NCBI GenBank assembly: GCA_963555705.1
Contig: OY743183.1
Span: 44,877,466 to 44,941,465 of the forward strand
Length of the DNA: 64,000 nt
Source of the DNA: Ligustrum vulgare
Taxonomy: Eukaryota > Streptophyta > Magnoliopsida > Lamiales > Oleaceae
Reading direction: 5' to 3'
The position numbers were made by a program, and so were the translations under genes. Of this stretch, positions 10,607 to 20,964 are shown piece by piece. The stretch's first letter is position 1. Each line of letters begins with the position of its first letter. The notes below the pieces were generated by a model. That model was not told the origin of the DNA and ran no database searches. It was given only the letters and a program-made list of their open reading frames with translations.

Positions 10607-12225
10607 GTGGAAATTACGTGCTCCCCTTTTTTTAAAGTCCCAAATTCAAAAATCAGATTTTAGACTTATTATTACATAATTCAAGTCTTCTTCCATTTTA
10701 TATATTAAACAATAATACTATTAAAATTATAATTACCTACCCTAAACTGGTTCTAATCGTTCACAACACCAAATTCCTATTTCACCCAACTCTCCCCACA
10801 CTCACCCAATTCCCCCACTCATTTCCAGCAGAGGCGACAGTGACGGTGGTGGTGGCGGTGGTGGAGGCGGCCTTCTTTGATGGAGGGAAGAGAGGGTTTG
10901 AAAGAGAAGGGGAGGGTGAAGCAGCACCTTCGCCGGACCTCCGCAGCGGCACCGCGACTTCCATGGAAGCAGTGGCAAAGGTGTTGCTCCGATTTAGAGG
11001 CCGCCAGATCTAAGCATCGCTGCTTAGATCTAGCGGTAGCGTTGCTGCTATATCGAAGCAGAGGAGCTAAAGCAGGGCCATCGAGTAGCACCTTACCGCT
11101 ATTGATTTCTCCTTCGATTCATCATAATTTCATTTGTGAATCGAGAAGTTCACAGCGGCAGTTCTTGGTGGTTGTGTTTGTTGTGACTATGGAACTGATG
11201 GTGTGGAAGGGATTATGGCAGTGATGGTGATGTGGTTTCGATGGTGATTGTGTGGATGAGGTGTGGTGGCGAGTCGTGGTGGATGTGTGGTTGTGGTGCG
11301 GTGGTGGGTCGTGGTGGCTGTGTGATAGTTGTGGTGGTCGGTGGTGTCGTGGTGGAAGTTTGTGGTTGCAGCATTTGTGGCTTTGTCGTGGGTGATGTTG
11401 TGGTGGTTGTCGACACTGACGAGATGTTTGTGGTCGTGGTGGTTGGTTGCGGGTTCGGTAGTAGATGTGGCGACGTCCCCGTGCTGCAGTTTGGCTAATG
11501 GTGGTGGTGGTGAGCTGGGGTTAAGATTTATTGTGACAAATTAATTTGAAACTTGTGACTAGAAAAATTCTGTGATCTAAAAAAATTTAGGATTGCGACA
11601 AAATTTATAATTGTGACTCACAATTTTTGGAGTTGTGACCAATTAATTGAAATTTGTGATACTTAAATGAATTGTGACCTATAAATTTTTTGAATTGTGA
11701 CAAAAAATAAATTTGTGACCTAAAAAATTATAGATTTGTGACCTATAAATAAGTTGTGACCTAGTAATTTTGTAAATTGTGACTAATGAAATAAGTCGTG
11801 ATCGAATAATTGGGATTGTGACTCAATTTGTAATTGTGACTTTACAATTTTTTAAGTTGTGACCAATTAAGTTGAAATTTGTGACCTTAAATTTAAGTTG
11901 TGACCTATAAAATTCGAGATTTGTGACCTTGAAACTTTGTGAATTGTGACCGAAAAATAAGTCTTGATCGAATAATTTGTGATCGAGAAATAAGTTGTGA
12001 CATAAAAATTTGTGACTGTGACCATAAACTTATGACGTGATTTGTGACTTGTGACCTAAAAAATTGTGTCTTGTGACCATAATAAATTGTAACCTAAAAA
12101 TTGTGACTTGTGACCACAAATAATAAAAAATATATAATAATTATGACCTGATTTTTGAAATAAAACCTTAAGTTTCTTACTTTTGAAAGTGTGTATTTTA
12201 AAAATCTTAGTTATGTATTTATCCA
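10607..12225 (+). mobile_element. Element B: MULE-type non-autonomous TIR transposon, sister of element A
   Basis: The left end GTGGAAATTACGTGC and the right end on the minus strand TGGATAAATACATAAC correspond to the two ends of element A in swapped positions. A perfect 9-bp duplication TTTGAAAAA flanks it (10598-10606, 12226-12234). Order inside: GC-rich part with a GA-rich block (10870-10920), GTGGTGGT-rich part (11210-11510), TTGTGACC array. A perfect 11-bp stem (AGATCTAAGCA at 11006-11016 with its complement at 11021-11031) lies in the GC-rich part. ORFs there are low-complexity Val/Gly or Pro/Thr shadows and I do not call them genes. Confidence 0.82.
11530..12120 (-). repeat. Degenerate TTGTGACC array in element B
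   Basis: About 590 bp hold roughly thirty copies of (A/T)TTGTGAC(C/T), the complement of the GGTCACAA motif of element A, at irregular 15-35 bp spacing with variable AT spacers. Confidence 0.9.
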
Positions 12226-12451
12226 TTTGAAAAATTGTGTAGAAAAAAACATGTTTACAAACCGATGATTCTATATCATAATTTTTTCCTTTTCTAGATA
12301 TGTTTTATTTAAGGTAGTTAGGTTAGTTCTTGTGTATATATGTGTGTGTTGAATCACATTAATTAATTGAATAAAGAAAATTATTTTTTATCAAAAAATT
12401 GTGTTCTTTGACAGAAGAGAACGACAACGTCGTGAGGGTTTAATTTCAAAG

Positions 12452-14427
12452 ATGTCGACGCCTCCAACCAGTCCGAGTTCCGACTTCTACTCCGAAATCC
12501 AGAGCCTTCCAACTCCTGTTGCTGACTTTTTTTCTGATGCACTAACTGCCAGCACCACAGCCAATCCATCGAATGCGCCACTCATTTGCCTCCTTCGTTA
12601 TGCCGGTGACGGAGCATCTGGCGCATTCCTGGGAGCCATTTTGGGCTACGGTAACCTAGTTTTTGGTTGTTTTACTATTTTATCCGTCTTTCCTTTTCTT
12701 GTATAGTTATTTAAGTAGATTATTCATGTGTTGGTTTAAACTGGGGTATTCTCACAAATACAATTCACTGAGCTTCCATCCATTAGGCACTAATGGAATA
12801 TTTGGTTGGACAATATTTCTTATGAGAAATTAAGATAAAATTTTGTTTGTTCTATTGTTGAGTGGAGTATTGCCAAACATGTAATAGCAATCCAATTGTA
12901 TATGTCTATATAAAATGTGTATCAGACACGGGGAATTGATTTGCAGTATCATTATTAATGTGTTTAATTTTCTCGCAGTACTGGAATTGCTATCCCCTGT
13001 TTAATCTTTCCGTGCATGACGCAATGTCTTTACCCTTTCCTCTGTTTCATAAATCGGTGACTTATTTGTTTAGTAGTTATATACTTTGAATAAACTAGTT
13101 TGAACTATGATTAAAGTGATTACCAAAGGGTATGTGATTGTCATAATTGTCTTGTGGGCTTTCCCTGGTGAGACTGGTGTAGAGCTTGTGAAAGTAACCA
13201 CGATTAGAACCTGCTAATCTGATGATATTATATTTATGTAGATCACGTGGACCTGCGGATGCCTTTTATTCAATTTATTATTGAAACTATGATTATATTG
13301 ACTGAAACTTCATTATCAAATCAGAAATTCATGATTAAAAAACTATTCATTAAGGCTTCTTCTAGTTGGCCTACTGAGATTTGCAGGAAAAATTCCTGCC
13401 TTCTGAGTTTGCACTATTTGATCAAAATACGATATGATGTGATCTTTGTCTCAGGTTCTGGATTAATTAATAAGAAAGGTTTCAAAGGATCATTTTCTGA
13501 CTCAGGATATGCTGCTAAGGTATGGGAACTTATTTTTGGTCCACTTTGAACTTTCTCATTCATAGTTTTAATGACATGGATCTTTCATCTTATTATCTTT
13601 GGTATTACTTTGCGTTCCAGATTTTGTTGGCTGTCAATGGACTTCCCGGTTTAGTTGAATACTTTTTGAAGAGGTTGAGGGGAAAAGATGATGGTAACAT
13701 ATCTACATTTGAAAATGAATTCTTGGATTGACCATTCGATTTCATGTGACCCTTCTTTCTCTACAGTCATCAATGCCACGGTTTCCGGATGTTGCTCGGG
13801 TCTTGCTTTAAGCTATCCAGGTATTTTGACCTCTCCCACTCTTCCTCCTTTCTCCAGGATTGAACATGTGATGTGATGTATGCACCCTTAAGTAATTACG
13901 TAAACCCAGTTTAGAGTATGGCCTGATATGTTTCAGAATTTTAAAGCCACCTGGCATCTTAAGACATATTATTCCCTTGTGTCTGGCCTTGCCATGCTGC
14001 TTAATTATGGCTTCTAAAGTGGCTTAAAAATTAGGTCGACAATCATGGTGGTTGAAATTGCACTGTTTCTTCTTCCATGGTGGCGAGTTTGTGAATGCAT
14101 GTGTATATGTGCATCTGAGGGCGGGGGTGGCAGCCTCTAGGCTGTCCACTTAAGGTAAAATCTGGTGGTATGAAAGTTAATCTTATTTTGCTATTTCTCT
14201 TTCCAGGTGCGCCACAAGCTCTACTCCAAGGCTGTCTCGGGTTTGGGGCATTCTTGTTTTTTGTCGACGTTCTGGCCAAGACGCAGCTTGCAGGCTCTGC
14301 ACTTGCTTTGCCAGGTTCCTGTTGCGGCAAAAGTAGGCATTTCGATGAACTTCCTCCTTTGGCAATTCCCCTTCCAAACGAACTGAAGGAGTCTTTTTCG
14401 TCTTTTTGCCAGACACTCAGAAAATGA
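12452..14427 (+). CDS. TIM22: Tim17/Tim22/Tim23-family preprotein translocase subunit (TIM22-like)
   Basis: Five exons join in frame with GT-AG introns: 12452-12650, 13455-13519, 13621-13693, 13767-13820 and 14207-14427. They give 203 residues. The start is the ATG at 12452 (MSTPPTSPSSDFYSE); the frame upstream has only a GTG. The protein has a polar N-terminus, then glycine-rich membrane segments: LLRYAGDGASGAFLGAILGYG (about 48-68), GYAAKILLAVNGLPGLVEYF (83-102), VINATVSGCCSGLALSYPGA (113-132) and LQGCLGFGAFLFFVDVL (136-152). GLINKKGFKGSFSD links the first two. It ends in a soluble tail (LPNELKESFSSFCQTL). This is the plant TIM22-like subfamily of inner-membrane import channels (mitochondrial, with plastid-targeted relatives), which insert carrier proteins. 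No stops or frameshifts were found. The upstream region is a copia LTR. Confidence 0.9.
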
Positions 14428-15959
14428 GGCGATCTTAAAGATAATCTTTGGAATTAATTATTATTATTATTATTATTTCAAGATTATCGGTTTAATGCTT
14501 TCTATTTTCCATTCAATACTAAGATTAACAGTTTAATGCTATTCGGTTTTCCATTCAATGCATGGCAACAAAATGTTTGTTTACTGGTGATCATAAAACT
14601 CTTTTTTGTGCCCTGATTATATTATGTAAGCTGAATTATGCAGTGTCCTCTTCTACTGTTTAGCCATCTAAATATTAGTCATAATTAGTATTACACATAG
14701 ATGCTCTTTATAAATTAGTATTCTAAAAGAATAAAGCGTGATTAAGTGGAAAGACCAAACTTCTAACCTTAGCAAGCTTAGGCGACGACTGAGTGTAAAG
14801 CGCTAATGACAAATTTTGTGCCTAAACGTCAGTGTAAGGAAAAGGTTGTGTCCCTCAAGGATGTTAATGGATTGAATTAGGCATGATCTAGTTTGGGCTA
14901 ATTAGACTCATTAATAATTTTATTAAGTGGAATTTAGGCCTAGACAAATGTTATTAACACGCAACTTGATTTTTGCCCCATGTTAATTTATAACTTGAAT
15001 ATTAACACATCAATTAATATATTTCGGGTAAATGCCACCCAACCAAAAAACACCTATTAAAAGGCTTCAAAATTTTAATTCAACGAACAACTAGAATATT
15101 CTCGCTGATAATTGATAACGGTCCCGATTTTCCGTCATGCATGGATGTATATCAGACAAATTCAATTTTTGGTTTAACCAATAATCAATACCAAAACCAT
15201 CGTCATCTTGATTCTCAAACATTTATACTCCTTTCACCAATATACAATGGACATGCTAAAAAGATTCATATCAGTTACTCAAATATGATCATATATTGGG
15301 AGATTGGTACTGTGCAACTGGGTTAGCAATATAACCATCGATAGTGGTATCAACACTCAGCCTCTGATAGCCGTGTCCAATACCCAATCTTCCGTTTTTA
15401 AAAATTTCGAAGTGGAAACCTATGAACCTCGGACATTGAGGAAAAATCTGGAAAGAGGGGGCCTTGAAGAGGAAACCGTATATATATTTGAAAGACTGAA
15501 ACCCAATCGGTGGATGGAGTTGAAAAGGATGTAGTTAGGTCTCGAGATTTATTTTCCATGTGGTTTCTTTTTAAATCTTGGATTTGTTCAGTTACGATTT
15601 TGAATCTTTATTTTCCATATTAATAAATTTCAAAATTAGCTCCTATAATTAAGAATGATATCTATGCAATTTATTTATTTCAAGGTGATATTTCTAAAAT
15701 TAAGACGTTTGATGTGATAAATAGTAAAAATAGGTTTCATTAGCCAGCATCACTACAAAGTCCCCTAATTTTAATTGGTTAATTTTTAAAATTAGGTAAA
15801 TTTAAACTATTTTACATAATGAGGTATATATATAAATCAATCACAATTCAACACCTTTCCCCTTACTTTCGTATTTTTCTCTCTAACTCTAAGCTATCCC
15901 CACCTTTGAACCCTAATTTTTTGTATTTCGTCATTTCTTTCTAACATTATTTTATATAA
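14428..15959. other. Intergenic region downstream of the TIM22-like gene
   Basis: Presumably begins with the TIM22 3' UTR. It holds a short (ATT)n at 14458-14478. The ORF at 15304-15534 (ending FERLKPNRWMELKRM) matches no family I recognise. At 15826-15836 there is a TATATATAAAT word followed by a pyrimidine-rich leader-like stretch to 15960, which may be an old promoter for the plus strand. Confidence 0.5.
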
Positions 15960-16404
15960 TCAGCAGAAAAACTCATTTCGTCTCCTCTGTATTGTCATCG
16001 ATAGTATTGGAACATTTATCGGTGCCAATTGATGGTAAAAGCGCATCTTATCTGTCACCGGCGCAGGCCTTTTCGGAATTGAGGGGATCATAATTTGAGA
16101 CGAGGATGATGAGGCAGGGGAAGAAGATGTAGAGGACGCAATTGATGCGGAGGTGGATGCCTTGTGGTTGAAAACTGCTATGGATTTAGTGTTCGATTGG
16201 GTTTTGAAATCTCCAATTCCACCGGGTAAGGCTACTAATATGCTAGAATTATTATGATTATGAACTTGATTGTTCGATTTAGAGCTCGGAATTGGAGTCA
16301 GAGAGGAGGACTCAGAGGAAACGTCAAAGATTTCTTGTTTTGTAAGCTCGAACGAGGGTGTAGAGGATGTGGTGACTAGGTATTGGAATATTCCGACGAA
16401 TCTA

Positions 16405-16608
16405 TCGGAGATTAACAGGGAGTATAGGAGAAGCGATGATGTGATTGTCAATTCTGAAGAAATAGAGACGAGAATCAGGCGCCTAATGGAGCGTGAGAGT
16501 GAAATGAGGATTAAGATGAAACACAAGAGTAGAATGAATTTGATGGAAGGTGACTCTTCATATGATTTCTTGGTTGGTGGAGGCAGTGGTGATATTGAGA
16601 CATATTAA
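16405..16608 (+). pseudogene. Plant UDP-glycosyltransferase C-terminal fragment (family-1 UGT)
   Basis: The last 68 codons of the frame ending at 16608 read EINREYRRSDDVIVNSEEIE, then TRIRRLMERESEMRIKM, then SRMNLMEGDSSYDF. This is the end of family-1 UGTs after the PSPG box (EEIE..IR.LM ... S..AL.EGGSSY). The PSPG box and everything before it are absent. Upstream (16270-16404) the frame continues into unrelated acidic sequence, so the fragment seems joined to foreign DNA. These enzymes transfer sugar from UDP-sugars to small molecules; this piece cannot be active. Confidence 0.6.
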
Positions 16609-16618
16609 AATTACAATT

Positions 16619-16822
16619 TTAACTAATTATTACAAATTGAAATAAAGTTACAATTATAATTGTAATTGTTGACCACAAAATCTGATGAGACATTGGATCA
16701 ACACGTTTCAGCTCCTCCCTCTTAAACACTTGGACTTCCTGCGCACTTGGACAAACGATCAGCGTGCAAGGGGGCCTAGAGGTGGCTCCCGTATGCATTC
16801 CGACGCTCAAGTTAGAACTCAT
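16619..16822 (-). CDS. Short hypothetical ORF with a TATA box upstream
   Basis: A 67-codon minus-strand ORF starting MSSNLSVGMHTGATSRPPC. About 120 bp upstream on the same strand is TATAAATAG (complement of 16944-16952), followed by a pyrimidine-rich leader, which makes a promoter plausible. The last residues are hydrophobic, encoded by an AT-rich repeat. I recognise no domain. It could be the leader of an LTR retroelement. Confidence 0.25.
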   Translation of the reverse strand: MSSNLSVGMHTGATSRPPCTLIVCPSAQEVQVFKREELKRVDPMSHQILWSTITIIIVTLFQFVIIS

Positions 16823-16959
16823 TTCAAGTAAATATAATTTGGGTACGGGAAATATAAATGTGTAAAAGAGAGAAAAAAGAGAGATCTGTATATTGAATTT
16901 TTAGTATTAATTTTCTAATCTTTTACTTGGAGGCAAATGTGATCTATTTATAGTGGTAG

Positions 16960-18144
16960 TTATTATCCCAGATCATGACAGTGTTATACTTTACAAGTGG
17001 CAAGTTTCTAACCCTTCATGAGGTAAACCATTTCTTTGATTATAATCATTACTACCCATCATAGGGTTACGGTAGCCATCACGTCCCTTTTAAAGATATT
17101 GTCACATCAAGCTACAACTTGCAGAGAGGTCACATCTCTCTACAAGGTGACCAGTCTTGTCACCAGCATGGAATATGGACCTCGGTCAATACTAGTTCGG
17201 AGTAAGCAGTTCGGCTACACGGAGCTTGGATAATATTTCACCTCGAAAACACAGTAATCTGCGACGTCCAAAGCATAGCTGGTGATTAGTGGGTCTCATG
17301 GATGACGTGTCAAGCTTACTTAGGTGTGGTCGTAAAATTAGTCCCTCAAGTTTGGTGGGTCCTTTCATGGGTGGATCGGACTTGACACAGACAAGCAAAA
17401 GTGAGACGACTGGAGGGTCCGTACGGACAGGGCGATGCTTATTTCTGGAATGATGTGAAACTTGTCTCCTTTCTAAGTGTTTTTATTATGAGCCCGGAGT
17501 GGATCATGTGTGGGTCATGCTGTAACATTTTGAAGTTTTTGGGTCTTCACTATTGATTATGATATAGAAAAAAGCTTTTGGACTTACTCTCTCTTAAGAT
17601 GACCGTTATAGGTGCTAGCACGTTTCTTGGGACGCATTTATTGCAAAGTAATGATTATTTTCAATTTTCGAGGATTGCTTCAAGGGAACGTCTCAGTCGT
17701 ACGTGCACTATACCTTAACAGTTGAATGGTTATTCTCTTTTCAAATTCTTACTTGTTAGCGCTTCAACTTATTTTGTCATAACATGTGGATTGCCTTGGT
17801 TAATCCCCCAGCTTGAGGATTATGGGTCCATATTAACGAGCCCTCTCTACAAAGCCTTTCTTGCTCCATAGTTCCTTCTTTCCTGCACATTTGACAATTC
17901 CTTTTGTAAGAGTTATTTCCTATCTTTTTTCTTTGTAAAGAATCTTACTGTGCCCTTTATAAGTTTCTATTAGTGAACCTTTTCCAACATACACTTCCAT
18001 CAGTACGTTGCTCCATCGAACAAGGGATCGTCGATTTGCGTCATTTTTAGGTAATCTCTCCTTTCTTCCCGTGCTTGTTTTCAGTTTTATAGCTCTTTAG
18101 TGCTTGTTTGAGAATTTCCCTTTTGCGTTTTCTTTTGGGTAAGT
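16960..18144. other. Unclassified region, possibly LTR-retroelement derived
   Basis: No gene and no certain element boundary. Less AT-rich than its surroundings at 17000-17500, with words such as CGGTCAATACTAGTTCGGAG that resemble plant gypsy LTR sequence. No matching second copy is in the window. Confidence 0.25.
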
Positions 18145-18200
18145 TTGGATTCTTGGAAAACGGAAAGAGTTGAGGGGGTGACTTCGGGGGAGTTGGTGGT

Positions 18201-18531
18201 CATGGCTGATCCGATTGGGGGGGTTTTCCTGAGGACCAACCTGGCCTTCGCCTCCCATTATTTCAAGAAACTTAGGAGGAGGCGGGTTATGAAGTTATCG
18301 AATATAATTTGTTTGGAAGATTCTGACAGCGATGGAGATCTACAGAGTTTCTGTATGGCTAGACTATTAGCAGAAGAGGAAGCTGCGTTGCAGGAGCTTA
18401 GAGATGCAAAAAGTAAAGAATTGAGGAAGATGGAGTGTGTGGGTTCATTTTTGTTTAAATATGAGAAATTCATAATTAGAAAATTGAAAAATAAATTAAA
18501 CTTTCAACAATTAAAGAAATATATAATTTGA
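18201..18531 (+). CDS. Hypothetical 110-residue ORF with coiled-coil-like stretch
   Basis: Starting at the ATG 18201 (MADPIGGVFLRTNLAFASHY) it has a basic patch (KKLRRRRVMK), an acidic patch (CLEDSDSDGD) and a charged helix (RLLAEEEAALQELRDAKSKE). The C-terminal residues come from AT-rich sequence. No family is recognised; it may be the start of a retroelement gag or a chance ORF. Confidence 0.25.
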
Positions 18532-19326
18532 GACACACGAAAAAGAAAAGCAATCATATTTTTATGTGACAAATAGAATATTAAATATTAAATAAATGTG
18601 ATCATACAAAATAATAAAAACCACTATTTGTTTATTATCGAAACATTATTTTACATCAACAAAACTGAACTGGGTACACAACCCAACATTAAAACCGTAT
18701 ACCAGGTACAATAAAAATACTATCTATACTTCTATACTACATCTAAAAGTGAAAAAGTCTTGCCCAACAAGTTCCCGCCCAAAATATTTCTCTCTCTCTC
18801 TCTCTCTCTAGATGAAAAGCGACTGAATGACACCATTTATATTTTTTTTTTATTTTTCATTATTTTTTTATAACAAAGCAATGTGCGCATAGACAAAGCT
18901 TGCCAAACAAGCCTTGTCTATTTAACGTGTCAGTCGCTGACACATTAAATTGTCAAAAGTAGCTGGCATGCTGAGACCATAATTTTATTTTATTTTTATT
19001 CATTTTACTTTGTTTATTTTTTTTTCTTATTTTATTTTGACAAACATGTTTTTACTTTTTATAAGATATTTTTAAAACTGTTTTTAAACATATTTATTAT
19101 TTATAATAAATAAGTTATAAATAACACATTTTTCAAATCACATTTTCATAAATCACTTTTTAACTATATATTTTACTTTGAAATTTGAAACATCACATTC
19201 TTTGTTTATGAACAAATAATTCTGTTTATACACGATAAAATAGAGTTTTTCCACGGTTCTTTAATTTTTTTTTCTTTTAGAAAAGAAATTTGATATTTTA
19301 AAGTAGTTTAGCATATTATATCTCTA
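18532..19326. other. AT-rich intergenic stretch with (TC)n
   Basis: A (TC)n microsatellite lies at 18788-18809. Otherwise AT-rich sequence without a recognisable gene or element boundary. Confidence 0.6.
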
Positions 19327-19395
19327 TTAGTTTCACACCCGTGTGATGCACGGATATATTCCATTGACAAAAAATGATGTCCGAAATAGAACAAT

Positions 19396-19660
19396 TTGAA
19401 AAAAATAGAAAAACTAACAAAAATCAATGTCAATTTAAATAATAATAAGCATTACACTATCAAGAGCGATGCAAGTTTCGATTTCTTGTTCTCATTTTTC
19501 GAAAACATTTTGTGTTTTCCATTTTCAATTTCTATTTTAAATTTGCAGAAAACACGTTGGTTTGCCATTTCTGAAAATGTTTCTTAAAATGAAAAATTGA
19601 AAATTTTCATAATACTACTTTGATTATTTGTAATTAATTTGCTTGTGGATTAAATTATAA
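19396..19660 (+). repeat. Dispersed repeat, also at 41728-41935
   Basis: The two regions share ATTTTCGAAAA, CAAATTTGC.GAAAACRCGTT, GGTTTG.CATTTCTGAAAA and AATACTACTT...TTAATTTGCTT in the same order and orientation. Probably a MITE-like family; ends not defined. This copy lies inside the Helitron. Confidence 0.6.
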
Positions 19661-20284
19661 AATTTCTTGTGTCCTGAAGATTTACTCAATATTGAAAAAT
19701 TAGCTTATCTAATTTTTGTTGTACTAATTTACTAACGGCTAGAAAAATGTTACAAAAATAGATAAAATCATTAATGGTCAAGTCCCATAAATATTATAAG
19801 AAATTAGGATTGTATTCAATTAATCTTCAACTGTACAAAATATTTTTGATTCCAATTCATCAAACATGACATGTTTCACTAATTCAAGTTTGTCCTACTA
19901 CTAATGTATCAAAATTAAACCAATGCATCAATAAAAAAGAACATTGGAAACTTCCAAAAAAAAAAAAAAAAAGGATTTCAAAATTAAACCACTATATTAA
20001 TTTAACAACTTAAAAAAGCAGATTGATTGATTCGCAATCATTGATTCTTTTTGCAACCCACTTTTCTTGCTTGAAGCTGCTGTAGCAGCAGTCAAGAATT
20101 TAACATTGAACTGACAATTATTATAAAATATCTTGTAATGTACCGTTGTTAATATTATAAAGGGTTTGCATTGTGTCCACCCTACCATCTAAGAATGACC
20201 CTGCAGCAAAATTAACATATTTACCTCTCGCATTGTAGATATTAACAACCTAGATGCATATGTGGAAGAATGAGTATGATGAAC

Positions 20285-20350
20285 ATCAAACGACCAAAGA
20301 TGAAACCTTCTCATGGATTCCCCTTGACAGAACATGAGATGCTCAACCTG
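20285..20350 (-). pseudogene. Captured exon, MLF-like gene, piece 2
   Basis: On the minus strand this reads ASHVLSRGIHEKVSSLV, matching the next conserved block of the same family (AT...SRGIH.KGHSVTRK). It lies downstream of piece 1 in the correct order, with about 110 bp between them and a CTACAG acceptor-like word just before. The usual GHS is changed to VSS. Confidence 0.5.
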
Positions 20351-20462
20351 TAGATGAATTAGTTTCTTTATGTTCTTCCATTGTTAACTGTAGATCACCA
20401 AATAAGTAGGCAAAATTAGACAAGCAAGTCCAACAGAAAATTAAAAAAGAATCACTTGAACT

Positions 20463-20600
20463 TGAACTTCACTTAATCCATCACTACCAGTCTTCCTAGT
20501 TCTAGATGAAGAGTAATATGCACCATTTGGACCACCGTAACGGTAGAACTTCGGAAAGTGAAGTTGTTTGTTTGGGGCCGCTGCCTTACATTTTAAATGG
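20463..20600 (-). pseudogene. Captured exon, myeloid leukemia factor (MLF)-like gene, piece 1
   Basis: On the minus strand this reads LHFPKFYRYGGPNGAYYSSS followed by RTRKTGSDG. That is the signature of plant MLF-family proteins (FYRYGGP.G.YYSSS..R.TG.DGV). It lies inside the Helitron, in Helitron orientation. The expected following residues (VFEESKEA-like) are replaced by SEVQVQVIL. Family recognition is from memory. Confidence 0.55.
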
Positions 20601-20964
20601 TTGACAAAAATAATCAATTGTGCAAGAAAGATGGGGGATGCAAGAAATTTGGTGGGTTCATGCAGAGGAAAAAAAAAGTAAAACATAATTCGTTTGGGAA
20701 TAGATTTTTGTAATAGAACACTGATATTTCACTTATTTAGCAAAGCACTAATTCAAAATTGCTATACGTAACTATCCATTATCAAAAGGAACTGCTAACA
20801 TAAACCAACCACTAAAAGAAACTGTCCATGTCTAATAAAAAAATGACCAACCATTTTTTTCAAAATAAAACAGTTAATAGATTTAAAAAAAGAATCTTTC
20901 CAACTGAGATTCTGGTTCCAAATAAGGAATCCAGAATCTCAGTTGTTTTTATATAGTATATAGA

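Larger units (their letters stand above)
10154..12410 (+). repeat. Copia 3' LTR, split by element B (right end approximate)
   Basis: It starts TGTTGAAATAATTGG directly after a polypurine tract. Excluding element B and one copy of its duplication (10598-12225), about 630 bp remain. After the insert it resumes with the same TTTTTTCCTTTTCTAGATATG block seen at 10325, then has a TATATATGTG stretch and an AATAAAG signal at 12371. The right end is inferred from length only because no second LTR is in the window. If correct, the LTR ends within about 50 bp of the TIM22-like start codon. Confidence 0.5.
19327..20964 (-). mobile_element. Helitron with captured host gene pieces
   Basis: On the minus strand it starts TCTATATACTATATAAA (from 20964, preceded by host A) and ends ...GTGTGAAACTAA (19327, followed by host T). 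This fits rolling-circle Helitron rules: 5' TC, 3' CTRR, A|T insertion site, no duplication. Eight bases before CTAA is a 5-bp stem hairpin, CCGTG-CATCA-CACGG (complement of about 19339-19353). Length 1.64 kb, no RepHel gene, so non-autonomous. Confidence 0.72.

Noticed and set aside
11213..11544. ORFs rich in Val/Gly/Trp or Pro/Thr in element B
   Set aside because: Products of GTGGTGGT low-complexity DNA read in several frames on both strands.
13247..13549. 100-codon plus-strand ORF
   Set aside because: Lies mostly in intron 1 of the TIM22-like gene and overlaps exon 2; only the exon part is coding.
15960..16526. 188-codon Ser-rich minus-strand ORF as a gene
   Set aside because: Overlaps the glycosyltransferase fragment on the other strand, has low-complexity Ser runs and no domain I recognise; the antisense UGT part shows that at least a third of it is a shadow.
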